NCBI GenBank assembly: GCA_964352475.1
Contig: CAYGSL010000005.1
Coordinates: 94,682-158,681 of the forward strand
Origin: JAUIET01 sp964352475
GTDB taxonomy: Bacteria > Pseudomonadota > Gammaproteobacteria > Pseudomonadales > JAUIET01
Direction: 5' to 3'
DNA: 64,000 bases
The position numbers and the translations under genes are program-made. Below, one piece after another: positions 8,572 to 17,226 of the stretch; position 1 is the first letter of the stretch, and the number at the start of each line of letters is the position of its first letter. The notes beneath the pieces were generated by a model. It did no database searches. It saw only the letters and a list, made by a program, of their open reading frames with translations, and had not been told where the DNA came from.

Positions 8572-9813
8572 TCAAGGTGCTTTTCGAAACACCAGGCTGC
8601 CGTTAGTACCACCAAATCCAAACGAATTGGAAACAGCAACATCGATGTTCTTTTCTCTGGCCGTTAGCGGCACAAAGTCCAGGTCACATTGCTCATCAGG
8701 CGTATCAAGATTGATGGTGGGTGGCAATATTGAATCGCGCAGCGCGAGCACCGTAAAAATAGCTTCAACCGAACCAGCCGCACCCAATAAGTGTCCAATC
8801 ATGGACTTGGTGGAACTGACCGCCACACTTTTTGCAGCATCACCCAATACAGATTTGACTGCTAGACATTCGGCAACGTCACCTGCGGGCGTTGAGGTAC
8901 CATGCGCATTTATATAACCAACATCAATCGGGTTAACACCTGCGTTATTGATCGCATTGCGCATTGACGCGGCAGCACCGGACCCGTCTTCCGGTGGTGA
9001 GGTCATATGATAGGCATCGCCGCTCATGCCAAAACCAATTAACTCCGCGTAGATGTTGGCACCGCGTTTTTTCGCGTGCTCGTATTCCTCCAGCAGCATC
9101 ACGCCCGCGCCATCTCCTAACACAAAGCCATCGCGGTCTTTATCCCAGGGACGACTGGCCTGCTCAGGAGAATCATTACGGGTGGAAAGTGCGCGAGCTG
9201 CAGCAAAACCGCCAAGCCCTACGGGCGTGGTGGCCATTTCAGCGCCACCTACCAGCATTGCATCCACTTCTCCCCATTGAATAAGCCTGGCGCCCATGCC
9301 TATGTTGTGAGTACCTGTTGTACATGCGGTCACTATCGCCAGGTTTGGGCCAGTGAAGCCGTAGCGGATCGACAGATTGCCAGCAATCATATTGGTGATT
9401 GAGCCTGGCACAAAAAACGGCGAAATCTTCCGCGGCCCAGTGCTTTGCACAATGCCATGGGTCTTTTCTATTGATGTAACTCCGCCAATTCCGCTACCAA
9501 TCGCTGAGCCTACCCTGTGCGCATTGGCTTCGGAAATCTGCAAGCCTGAATCATCCATGGCCTGGATACCAGCTACCATGCCGTATTGAATAAAGGGGTC
9601 CATCTTGCGCGCCTCTTTAGGCGCCAGATAACCCTCGATATCAAAATTCTTAACTGACGCTGCAAAACGCGTGGAAAACGCAGACGCGTCGAAAAACTCA
9701 ATGGGTGCCACCCCGCTGCAGCCTTCAACAATACCCTGCCATGATTCCGCCACAGTGTTTGCCAGTGGCGATACCATGCCCATGCCGGTTACTACTACGC
9801 GCTTTCCTTCCAC
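8572..9813 (-). CDS. fabF: 3-oxoacyl-ACP synthase II (FabF)
   Basis: FabF elongates acyl-ACP with malonyl-ACP by decarboxylative condensation. The nucleophilic Cys164 lies in VTACTTGTHN; the histidines are in NAHGTSTPAGD and STKSMIGHLLGAAG. I chose the GTG at 9813: AAGGGG lies nine bases upstream and the protein then begins MEGKRVVVTG, matching the family length of 413. A GTG at 9834 sits directly against the hairpin behind acpP and is less likely. Located between acpP and pabC as in most Gammaproteobacteria. Confidence 0.96.
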   Translation of the reverse strand: MEGKRVVVTGMGMVSPLANTVAESWQGIVEGCSGVAPIEFFDASAFSTRFAASVKNFDIEGYLAPKEARKMDPFIQYGMVAGIQAMDDSGLQISEANAHRVGSAIGSGIGGVTSIEKTHGIVQSTGPRKISPFFVPGSITNMIAGNLSIRYGFTGPNLAIVTACTTGTHNIGMGARLIQWGEVDAMLVGGAEMATTPVGLGGFAAARALSTRNDSPEQASRPWDKDRDGFVLGDGAGVMLLEEYEHAKKRGANIYAELIGFGMSGDAYHMTSPPEDGSGAAASMRNAINNAGVNPIDVGYINAHGTSTPAGDVAECLAVKSVLGDAAKSVAVSSTKSMIGHLLGAAGSVEAIFTVLALRDSILPPTINLDTPDEQCDLDFVPLTAREKNIDVAVSNSFGFGGTNGSLVFRKAP

Positions 9814-9835
9814 CTGTCGTTTCCCCTTAAACACA

Positions 9836-9866
9836 AGAGCCGCTGCCCCGAAAGGACAGCGGCTCT
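9836..9866 (-). terminator. Intergenic hairpin between acpP and fabF (attenuator-like)
   Basis: AGAGCCGCTG (9836-9845) and CAGCGGCTCT (9857-9866) form a perfect 10-bp stem. On the minus strand it is followed by TTGTGTTTAA, only a weak T-tract, so partial termination is more likely than a full stop. Such a site would keep acpP message in excess over fabF. Confidence 0.6.
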
Positions 9867-9883
9867 ATCAAGTCAACGTGCGA

Positions 9884-10117
9884 TTATGTGTGCGAACTGA
9901 TGTAGTCCACCGCGAGTTGCACTGTAGTGATTGTTTCTGCTTCTTCATCTGGAATTTCGGTTTCGAATTCCTCCTCAAGCGCCATTACCAGCTCCACAGT
10001 GTCCAGTGAATCGGCACCCAGATCTTCAACGAAAGATGCCGAGTTTTGGATTTCTTCTTCTTTTACGCCCAGCTGTTCGCTAACTATCTTTTTGACGCGT
10101 TGTTCAATGCTGCTCAT
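9884..10117 (-). CDS. acpP: Acyl carrier protein
   Basis: A 77-residue acidic helical protein that carries growing acyl chains on a 4'-phosphopantetheine attached to Ser37 in the GADSLDTVELVMALEEEF motif. Length and sequence are typical of primary-metabolism ACPs. It sits between fabG and fabF. The 220-bp gap behind fabG includes a very AT-rich stretch (about 10260-10330) that probably holds a dedicated strong promoter, although I cannot single out its boxes. Confidence 0.98.
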   Translation of the reverse strand: MSSIEQRVKKIVSEQLGVKEEEIQNSASFVEDLGADSLDTVELVMALEEEFETEIPDEEAETITTVQLAVDYISSHT

Positions 10118-10337
10118 GTTTTCAAAGGCTCCTGTGCCTGCTGCGTGGTGTTAAATAAATTAACATTTTCTCAGTCTCGCCAATGATGTGTGCCGATATT
10201 GCGGATCGCAATTCATTCAGACCGATGGCGGTGCTGAAGGGCGCATTTTACAACAAAAACAGAGACTTGAAAGTAATGTCAGAATGATAAATACACAATA
10301 TCTTAAAATATATTAAAATCAATAGCTTAAGTAGCAC

Positions 10338-11072
10338 TCAAGCCATGTACATGCCGCCATTGACGTGCAAGGTTTCGCCACTTATGTAGGCTCCACCGTC
10401 GCTAGCCAGGAATGCGACCACAGCGGCCACTTCCTCAGCAGAGCCTAATCTCGCCAGTGGAATTTGCGTCAGCAAGGCTTCTCGTTGAGCCTCTGGTAGC
10501 TCGCGAGTCATGTCCGTATCAATGAACCCGGGTGCCACAGTGTTGACTGTAATGTTTCGTGAACCCACTTCTCTAGCCAGTGACCGCGCAAAACCAGCTA
10601 CCGCCGCTTTACTCGCCGCATAGTTACTTTGGCCAGCGTTACCCATGGAACCCACCACAGAGGAAATATTGATTATTCGACCACTTCGGGCTCTTGTCAT
10701 GCCTTTCAGAAATGCCTTACTCAACTTGAAAACGGCACTGAGGTTGGTAGCGATAACGTCATCCCACTCGTCTTGCTTCATGCGAAGCAACAGATTGTCA
10801 CGAGTAATTCCAGCATTGTTGACCAGTACAGCGGGTGTGCCAATTTCAGCTACCGCACTCAGAAAAGCGGTCAACGACTCAGCATCGGCCACGTCCAACT
10901 GCAATCCCTGGCCTTCCAGCCCCTCTTCCTTAAGATATTCGCTGATCTTGTCTGCACCGGCAGTAGAGGTTGCTGTGCCAATTATAAAATGGTGTTCACC
11001 GAGTGCTTGTGCAATGGCTTTACCGATGCCGCGGCTGGCGCCAGTCACAACAGCTATGGGTTTTTCGCTCAT
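10338..11072 (-). CDS. fabG: 3-oxoacyl-ACP reductase
   Basis: FabG reduces 3-oxoacyl-ACP with NADPH. It is a classical short-chain dehydrogenase of 244 residues: the cofactor motif TGASRGIGKA near residue 11, VNNAGITRDNLLLRM near 86, active-site INISSVVG, then YAASKAA (Tyr and Lys of the catalytic triad) near 151, and the NGGMYMA C-terminus normal for FabG. It is 37 bp downstream of fabD in the same leftward run. Confidence 0.97.
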   Translation of the reverse strand: MSEKPIAVVTGASRGIGKAIAQALGEHHFIIGTATSTAGADKISEYLKEEGLEGQGLQLDVADAESLTAFLSAVAEIGTPAVLVNNAGITRDNLLLRMKQDEWDDVIATNLSAVFKLSKAFLKGMTRARSGRIINISSVVGSMGNAGQSNYAASKAAVAGFARSLAREVGSRNITVNTVAPGFIDTDMTRELPEAQREALLTQIPLARLGSAEEVAAVVAFLASDGGAYISGETLHVNGGMYMA

Positions 11073-11109
11073 AGTAAATCTCTTTTATCTTTGCTATTCA
11101 ACGCGGGCT

Positions 11110-12054
11110 TCAGGCGCCCAAGGCTTGATTAAGCTTGTCAAAATCTTCTGATAACTGCAGATTCGAACTTGTTAGGGTTTTGTCAATCCGTCGACCCAGT
11201 CCGGAGAGTACTTTACCAGGACCACATTCAACCAGATGTTCAGCACCATTTTCTGTTAACGCAGATACGCACGCTACCCAAGGTACAGGGCTGCTGATCT
11301 GCTCTACCAATATTTGTCGGATCGCATCAGCGTCCTGCTCTGCCTGTGCATGTACATTGTGAATCACCGGCGTTGCAGGTGTCTGAACACTTATTCCTTG
11401 CAGAACACTTGCAAGTTGTTCCCCAGCTGGTTTCATTAGTGAGGTATGGAATGGCGCGCTCACCGGCAGCGGTAACGCCCGTTTCGCACCGGCTTCCTTA
11501 CAACGTTCTGCCGCTCGCTGCACGGCCGCCGCGTGCCCTGCAATAACCACCTGGCCGGGAGAATTGTAGTTAACCGCTGCAACAACCTCATCGCCTGCCG
11601 CCTGTTCACAAGCCTGATTAATAAGATCATCCGACAAGCCAATAATGGCTGCCATGGCACCCACACCTACGGGTACCGCGGTCTGCATGAACTGCCCGCG
11701 CTGGCGAACCAGGTCAACAGTCTCGGCAAAAGGCAAGGCGCCAGCACAAACCAGAGCTGAAAATTCGCCCAAACTGTGGCCAGCCATCTGCGCTGGGCGA
11801 TGTTCGCTTTGCTTAGACCACAATCGCCATAAAGCAACGCTGGCGGTAAGTATAAGCGGCTGAGTATTTTCGGTCAGGTTCTGCGTTTCTTCAGGACCCT
11901 CCTGTGCAAGCGCCCACAGATCAAAGCCGAGTGCGTCGGATGCTTCCGCAAACGTTTGCTGTACCAAAGGCTCTTTGGCGCCCAACTCAGCCAGCATACC
12001 GACCGATTGCGAGCCCTGCCCAGGAAATATAAACGCCAGCGATTCTAATGCCAT
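11110..12054 (-). CDS. fabD: Malonyl-CoA:ACP transacylase
   Basis: FabD loads malonyl groups from CoA to ACP. At 314 residues it has IFPGQGSQSVGM at the N-terminus, the nucleophile motif GHSLGEFSALVCAG with Ser near residue 92, and the catalytic His in LPVSAPFHTSLM near 200. It starts five bases after plsX ends, so the two are co-translated. Order plsX-fabD-fabG-acpP-fabF is the standard fab cluster. Confidence 0.97.
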   Translation of the reverse strand: MALESLAFIFPGQGSQSVGMLAELGAKEPLVQQTFAEASDALGFDLWALAQEGPEETQNLTENTQPLILTASVALWRLWSKQSEHRPAQMAGHSLGEFSALVCAGALPFAETVDLVRQRGQFMQTAVPVGVGAMAAIIGLSDDLINQACEQAAGDEVVAAVNYNSPGQVVIAGHAAAVQRAAERCKEAGAKRALPLPVSAPFHTSLMKPAGEQLASVLQGISVQTPATPVIHNVHAQAEQDADAIRQILVEQISSPVPWVACVSALTENGAEHLVECGPGKVLSGLGRRIDKTLTSSNLQLSEDFDKLNQALGA

Positions 12055-12059
12055 AACTA

Positions 12060-13058
12060 TTAAGATCCTTGATTTATCTGAACGTTGCCAATTTGAAAAG
12101 TGTGCTTATGTTTGGCAAGCCAGTTGTCGCTTACCAGATCACATGCGCTGAGCAAGCTATTCACAGTGCCTTTAACATCGGAACCACCGTGGCTCTTGAT
12201 GATAACGCCATTCAGCCCAAGAAAAAACGCACCATTGTGCTGTGCTGGGGCAAATTGTGCGATGCTTGCGCGTAGTTGTTCTTTAAGTACTGGATCCACA
12301 ACGTCGGCAATCGCAGCCTGCATTTCGCCGATCACGGTTCTGGCGGCCGACTCGGATGCCTTAAGCGCCACGTTCCCAACGAATCCGTCACACACAACAA
12401 TATCAGCCGTTGCATCAAACAATGAATCGGGCTCCAGAAAACCAATGTACTCTAGTTGTTCTGTATTGCTTAGTTGCCGGGCAGCCTCACGCAAGGTGCG
12501 TGTGCCTTTATTCGGTTCCGTACCATTGCTTAACAAAGCAACCTTAGGGCGCCGCAGATCGTGTTGCAGCTTCGCGAGAAGTGCAGCGAGCTGGCCAAAT
12601 TCATATAGATTCCTGGCTGTGCATTCGGCATTCGCGCCTAAATCCAATAGATAAGTGTTACCCCGTCTACTTTGAAAAGCCTTGCATATTGCTGGTCTAT
12701 GAATGCCAGGCAGTGTTCCCAGTAAACGCAAGCCTGCGACCATCATCGCCGCTGTGCTACCGGCGCTAACGGCCGCGTTAGCAGTGCCGTCTGCTACAGC
12801 TTTCACTGACTGAAATAGGGAACTTTTTCTACCGTGTAACAGGACTTGTTTGCCATCACATATTTCGGGGTTTAAGGTCAGCGCTGCTTTGATCTGGACA
12901 CGAGAGCGCAAATCACTAGGTAATATCGATTCCAAAGTTTCCTGGTGACCGAACAGCACCGCGTCAATATCGCCGTGCGAGCGCAGCACTTCTGCGACTG
13001 CAGGTACGATGATTTCGGGACCAAAGTCCCCGCCCATGGCGTCAATCGCTAGGCGCAT
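12060..13058 (-). CDS. plsX: Phosphate acyltransferase PlsX
   Basis: PlsX makes acyl-phosphate from acyl-ACP for PlsY, starting phospholipid synthesis. The 332-residue protein begins IDAMGGDFGPEIIVPA and contains GLDNGT-type variants (ALLSNGTEPNKG), DIVVCDGFVGNVALKASE and GLNGVIIKSHG, all typical. The C-terminus is near normal length. The order rpmF-plsX-fabD-fabG-acpP matches E. coli and Pseudomonas. A 51-bp gap separates it from rpmF. Confidence 0.96.
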   Translation of the reverse strand: MRLAIDAMGGDFGPEIIVPAVAEVLRSHGDIDAVLFGHQETLESILPSDLRSRVQIKAALTLNPEICDGKQVLLHGRKSSLFQSVKAVADGTANAAVSAGSTAAMMVAGLRLLGTLPGIHRPAICKAFQSRRGNTYLLDLGANAECTARNLYEFGQLAALLAKLQHDLRRPKVALLSNGTEPNKGTRTLREAARQLSNTEQLEYIGFLEPDSLFDATADIVVCDGFVGNVALKASESAARTVIGEMQAAIADVVDPVLKEQLRASIAQFAPAQHNGAFFLGLNGVIIKSHGGSDVKGTVNSLLSACDLVSDNWLAKHKHTFQIGNVQINQGS

Positions 13059-13109
13059 TAGCCTAAATTAAAGCGCAGAAATATGCCTGGGCTGAACTTT
13101 GGAAAGCGG

Positions 13110-13292
13110 CTATTCGTCGTCGCCGATATTCAGCACTTTCTTGCCGCGGTAGAAACCATCGGCTGTGACGTGGTGTCGGCGATGGCGTTCGCCTGTTGTT
13201 TGGTCCACGCTAAGCGCTGCGGTGTTCAAGCTGTCGTGCGAGCGTCGTTGGCCGCGTCGTGAACGTGTTACTTTACTCTTTTGTACAGCCAT
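13110..13292 (-). CDS. rpmF: 50S ribosomal protein L32
   Basis: A 60-residue basic protein starting MAVQKSKVTRSRRGQRRSHD and with HHVTADGFYRGKKV, as in bacterial L32. It lacks the four zinc cysteines found in some L32 proteins, a common state in Gammaproteobacteria. It sits between yceD and plsX, the widely conserved location, 12 bp after yceD. Confidence 0.98.
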   Translation of the reverse strand: MAVQKSKVTRSRRGQRRSHDSLNTAALSVDQTTGERHRRHHVTADGFYRGKKVLNIGDDE

Positions 13293-13304
13293 GCTCGTAC
13301 TCCG

Positions 13305-13841
13305 TTAATTCTTGCTTAGCATTTCTGCCAAGTCTTCAAAGGGTTTTTGCCGAGGTTCCTGTTCAGGTTCTTCAGCGCTCATATAACGTTGCCCGGCGCA
13401 GTCTTGCTCATGCAGACTGACGATTGGCAACGCTAACAACAATTCATCTTCCACCAAATTATGCAGATCCACCGTGTCGTCAACGACAATCACCGGTTCC
13501 AGTTCCTCTGGTAACTGCCTTGCAGGATCTTCGCCGGCCACCAGCGCCAATGCAAAGCTCTGCTTCAACGCGAGTGCCATGGGATCCAGACATCGCTGGC
13601 AATACACATCCACTGCAGCACTCACACTGCCTTTAATTAGCCTGCGCCCCTCATCGTCTCTGATGAACTGCAGCTCAACGTCCGCATTGCCCGCATCGCT
13701 TGCAAGCAAGTCAATGAAGCGACTAAGGCGTTTTATTGCCAAACGCCCTTCAAGTCTGGCTTCCGCGGCAACCAGACGAGCGACAGATACTTCGCCAGGC
13801 AGGTCTCTTTGTGACTGCATTTCCAGGCCCAGGGGCGTCAT
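13305..13841 (-). CDS. yceD: YceD family (DUF177) 23S rRNA accumulation protein
   Basis: This 178-residue acidic protein has the DUF177 pattern: a CQRCLDPM motif near residue 83 and VDDTVDLHNLVEDELLLALPIVSLHE near 125-150. In E. coli YceD affects 23S rRNA accumulation; a direct mechanism is not established. Placement upstream of rpmF is nearly universal. It starts with an ATG at 13841. The second cysteine pair of zinc-binding relatives is represented only by one Cys (DCAGQ). Confidence 0.9.
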   Translation of the reverse strand: MTPLGLEMQSQRDLPGEVSVARLVAAEARLEGRLAIKRLSRFIDLLASDAGNADVELQFIRDDEGRRLIKGSVSAAVDVYCQRCLDPMALALKQSFALALVAGEDPARQLPEELEPVIVVDDTVDLHNLVEDELLLALPIVSLHEQDCAGQRYMSAEEPEQEPRQKPFEDLAEMLSKN

Positions 13842-13912
13842 GGGCGCGCCATCATAGGGAGTCGTTCAGAAAGTGTCAAACAGAATGCAAAAAATCCTCA
13901 AATCTCAAGGGA

Positions 13913-14872
13913 TTAGCGCAGAACTGGCAGCTGTATTTCCAACTGCTGACCAACAATGCCTTCACCAATAGCAACTCCGAGGCGGCCAAGAGCCTGCTCG
14001 ATAGGGTCAGGCTTCATGGTGTAATCGATGATGTTGTCCTGTTTGAACAGCTCTCGAGCAACATAACCGGCGCTACCTAAACCATCGATCAGACCCAGCT
14101 CAAGCGCCTGCTCTCCTGACCAGATCAAGCCTGAGAACAGATCCGGATGATCGCCAAGACGATCGCCCCGCCCTTCTTTAACCACGGAAACAAATTGTTT
14201 ATGCGTGACTTTCAACACGCTCTGCCAAAACTCTTTCTCTTCTTCATTTTCAGGCAGGAATGGGTCCAGAAACCCTTTGTGGTCACCCGCAGTGTATTGC
14301 CTGCGCTCGACACCCAATTTTTCCATGGTGTCAACAAAACCGAAGCCCGAGCCGACCACGCCGATGGAACCAACCAAACTGGCTTTATCGGCATAGATCT
14401 CATCGGCTGCGGCCGCGATGTAATAGGCGCCAGACGCACCCAGCTCTGCAATAGCCGCGTACACTTTCTTCTCTGGGTGCAAGGCTCGCAAGCGCTTTAT
14501 TTCGTCATATATCTGACCACTTTGCACCGGACTGCCACCCGGGCTGTTGATTGCCAGAAGGACGCCCTCACAAGCTTCGTTTTCAAAAGCCTGCCGCAAA
14601 CTGCCGGCTACCGCGTTTGCATTAGCCATTTCTTCAGCGGCTATAACGCCTTTGATTTCGATCACACCAATGTGAGCATCGCTAACTTCACCGCCAACAC
14701 CTTTATAAAGAAATACACCTAGCAATACGGCAAGATACGCGAAGGTCAACAGTTTAAAGAAAATACCCCAACGGCGGGCTTTTCGCTGCTCGCTAAGAGA
14801 GCTTTGCACCACATTTTCCAATACATTTAGCGCGCCTTGTTCCGACACGGTATCGTTTGATTCCATATTCAT
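13913..14872 (-). CDS. sppA: Signal peptide peptidase SppA (short form, S49)
   Basis: A membrane-anchored serine protease that degrades cleaved signal peptides. It has 319 residues with a single S49 domain, unlike the 618-residue two-domain E. coli form. One transmembrane helix lies at about residues 36-56. The catalytic Ser is in ELGASGAYYIAAAAD and the general-base Lys in the TAGDHKGFLDPF segment; LAINSPGGSPVQSG precedes them. Located between yceD and the HAD gene, as in Pseudomonas. A second in-frame ATG at 14866 is possible. Confidence 0.93.
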   Translation of the reverse strand: MNMESNDTVSEQGALNVLENVVQSSLSEQRKARRWGIFFKLLTFAYLAVLLGVFLYKGVGGEVSDAHIGVIEIKGVIAAEEMANANAVAGSLRQAFENEACEGVLLAINSPGGSPVQSGQIYDEIKRLRALHPEKKVYAAIAELGASGAYYIAAAADEIYADKASLVGSIGVVGSGFGFVDTMEKLGVERRQYTAGDHKGFLDPFLPENEEEKEFWQSVLKVTHKQFVSVVKEGRGDRLGDHPDLFSGLIWSGEQALELGLIDGLGSAGYVARELFKQDNIIDYTMKPDPIEQALGRLGVAIGEGIVGQQLEIQLPVLR

Positions 14873-14937
14873 TCTTGTTCAGCTCTTGTTTGTGCCTTGT
14901 TTCAGTCTACAACAGATAAAGTGGTGCGAAACGCCGT

Positions 14938-15591
14938 TCAGCGTGTGGCGGCGTGATCTGTAAACCATTGCGCCAGATCTGCGTAAGAATTGGCGATAAA
15001 ATGCGCGCCCGCGGCCTGCAATCTTGGAATGGAATGTACTCCAAAGCTCACTCCAACAGCATGTAATCCTGCGCTGACAGCCATTGCCACATCATATTCT
15101 GTGTCACCAATCATTATTGCGTCTGCAGCGGATGTTCCCGTTTCCTCCAGCAATTCGAGCAGCATCTGCGGGTGTGGCTTGGAACGCGTCTCGTCCGCGC
15201 AGCGGCTGGAATCAAATAACTCGCCGCGACCGGTAGCGGCAAACACTCGATCCAGCCCACGGCGACTCTTACCGGTGGCCACAGCGGTTTGATGGCCCAG
15301 GCGGCGCAACTCACTGACAAACTCCATACTGCCTGGAAAAAACTGGCAAGGCACGGCGTCGCGCTGCACAAAATGTCTGGAGTAATGCTGTTGCAGCTGA
15401 GATTTTTGTTCGCCAGAAGCGTCTGGATACAGCTCTGTGCTTGCTTCATGCATCCCCAGACCGATGATCTGGCGAATGTCGGCAGCGCTTCGAATGTCTA
15501 AATCAGCATCATTCATGGCTGCCTGCATAGCGGCCACAATTTTATCTGCAGAATCTATCAGGGTACCATCCCAGTCAAATATAATTAACAT
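14938..15591 (-). CDS. HAD-superfamily phosphatase (Gph-like)
   Basis: A subfamily IA HAD hydrolase of 217 residues. Motif I is FDWDGTLIDS at the N-terminus, motif II the Thr in TAVATGKSRRGL, motif III a Lys in RSKPHPQMLLEL and motif IV MIGDTEYDVAMA. The cap is helical. It resembles phosphoglycolate phosphatases, but the substrate cannot be told from sequence. Start at 15591 (MLIIFDWDG); a TTG at 15597 would touch the rluC stop. It directly follows rluC, as in Pseudomonas. Confidence 0.88.
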   Translation of the reverse strand: MLIIFDWDGTLIDSADKIVAAMQAAMNDADLDIRSAADIRQIIGLGMHEASTELYPDASGEQKSQLQQHYSRHFVQRDAVPCQFFPGSMEFVSELRRLGHQTAVATGKSRRGLDRVFAATGRGELFDSSRCADETRSKPHPQMLLELLEETGTSAADAIMIGDTEYDVAMAVSAGLHAVGVSFGVHSIPRLQAAGAHFIANSYADLAQWFTDHAATR

Positions 15592-15597
15592 ATTCAA

Positions 15598-16539
15598 TTA
15601 CTTACGGATTTTATCTAGAAATGACATTAGACAGTTGTCCAGCTCTGCGGTGACAGTTAGCGGCTCACCAGCGACGGTTAAGCGAAGTTCGCTGGCATGT
15701 AGAAACAAGCGCTGTAAGCCACGCTGGCGGGCTTGCTTATTGGCTGCATCTGGGGCGTACTTCACATCGCCCGCTATCGCATGCCCTTTGAAAGCGGCAT
15801 GGACGCGAATCTGATGCGTTCTACCGGTTACCGGGCTGGCCTCTACCAGGCTATGGTCGTTAAACCACTCCAGAACCTTGAACAGAGTGGACGACGCTTT
15901 GCCGTCCTGGCTAACCCGCACCATTCGCTCGCCGGAACTCAGCTCATTCTTGCGCAGCGGCGCATCAACGCGCCGCAATGCCTTGGGCCAGCGCCCAAAA
16001 ACCAGGGCCAGATACTTCTTGCTCAGCGTTTTACTTTGTAGTTGCTGATGCAGATCAACCAGAGTTTTGCGGTTCTTGGCAATCATCAAGCAGCCAGACG
16101 TGTCTCGATCCAGTCTGTGCACCAGCTCCATGCGCCGGCATTCTGGACGCAGCACCCTTAAGGCTTCTATCAAACCCAGATTGATACCACTTCCACCATG
16201 CACCGCCAACCCCGCGGGTTTGTTGATCACCAGCAAATCTTCGGTCTCAAGCAGGATTGCCTGTTTCAGAGTGTCTGCCAGGGAATCGCTGATAAACATT
16301 GCTTGCTTATCATCAGCGCCACTGGGCACGCGCACCGGCGGAATTCGTATGCTATCCCCTTCCAGCAACCGGTAGGTTTGTTTGGCCCGCCGCTTGTTAA
16401 CGCGAACCTCACCGGAACGCAGCATGCGGTAAACCCTGGATTTGGGTACCGATTTGAGCTCAGTAAACAGGAAGTTGTCCAGACGCTGACCAGCCTGCGC
16501 GTCATCAATACTCACGTATCGAACTTGTTTGTTTTCCAA
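15598..16539 (-). CDS. rluC: 23S rRNA pseudouridine synthase RluC
   Basis: A 313-residue RluA-family enzyme, predicted to isomerise U955, U2504 and U2580 of 23S rRNA (E. coli numbering). An N-terminal S4 domain (AGQRLDNFLFTEL, SRVYRMLRSGEVRVN) is followed by the catalytic domain with the Asp in LVHRLDRDTSGCLMIAK. RluC rather than RluD is favoured by position, since rluC is divergent from rne in E. coli and Pseudomonas. Confidence 0.92.
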   Translation of the reverse strand: MENKQVRYVSIDDAQAGQRLDNFLFTELKSVPKSRVYRMLRSGEVRVNKRRAKQTYRLLEGDSIRIPPVRVPSGADDKQAMFISDSLADTLKQAILLETEDLLVINKPAGLAVHGGSGINLGLIEALRVLRPECRRMELVHRLDRDTSGCLMIAKNRKTLVDLHQQLQSKTLSKKYLALVFGRWPKALRRVDAPLRKNELSSGERMVRVSQDGKASSTLFKVLEWFNDHSLVEASPVTGRTHQIRVHAAFKGHAIAGDVKYAPDAANKQARQRGLQRLFLHASELRLTVAGEPLTVTAELDNCLMSFLDKIRK

Positions 16540-17226
16540 TCAACCGCCCACTATCAATTCGCACGAATCGTTCGCGCACCTTATTTTGGCACGCGAATCG
16601 GTCTGCTCAGGCACTACAATTACCAACAACGAGGTAGCCGCCTGTGATTGAGGCGCCGGTCGTTAGCTGCTATAGTCCAGGTTAGACCCAAAGAAATAGA
16701 ACGCTATTATCTCTCGAAGGGTTGAAAGAAGCGAGCATGACTCGTAAGGCGCCGCGAGAATAGCGGCACATTACAATGAACCTTACGCCACGCCGCTATT
16801 TATAACCGCCGACTAGCCAGTGCACGCCCTATTGATATTCTATTAGGGCGGGAAAAGAGTGAAAGCCACTCATGCAACCGGCCAGGGCAGTAGTGATGAG
16901 ACTCACGACAAACGATTAAACGTATATTCGCCCGCGAGCATGCAACAGATGAACCTGCCGAGAAAATGGCTGGCAGGCGCTGCTCCAGGCCCATCAGCAA
17001 GCCAACAAGTTTAGATCAAGTTTCGACTATAAGCTGCTGATAATAAAGAACTATTTCTAAGAAAACCCTTGAAATAGTGTATTTGAACGGCAAGCAATTG
17101 TGCTTGGTTTGGTGTTGGTTGGTACCTTGTGTACCAGCGAGACAACATTAATTCCCGATCTTTGCCCACAGTCTCATTCTACTTTCCATCCGGTCTCGTC
17201 GGCTAAGACACCATGGAAGTAAACCT
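16540..17226. other. 687-bp rluC-rne divergent gap; structured rne leader likely
   Basis: No convincing gene lies here. Plus-strand stems that could belong to a long rne 5' leader are AATAGCGGC/GCCGCTATT (16759-16800), CGCCCTA/TAGGGCG (16825-16850) and TGGTAC/GTACCA with a five-base loop (17120-17136). In E. coli the rne leader is about 360 nt and folds into hairpins sensed by RNase E for autoregulation. The promoters were not pinned down. Confidence 0.5.

Noticed and set aside
16800..17000. Minus-strand frame of 66 codons between rluC and rne
   Set aside because: It has no homology that I can see and lies across the inverted repeats of the presumed rne leader.
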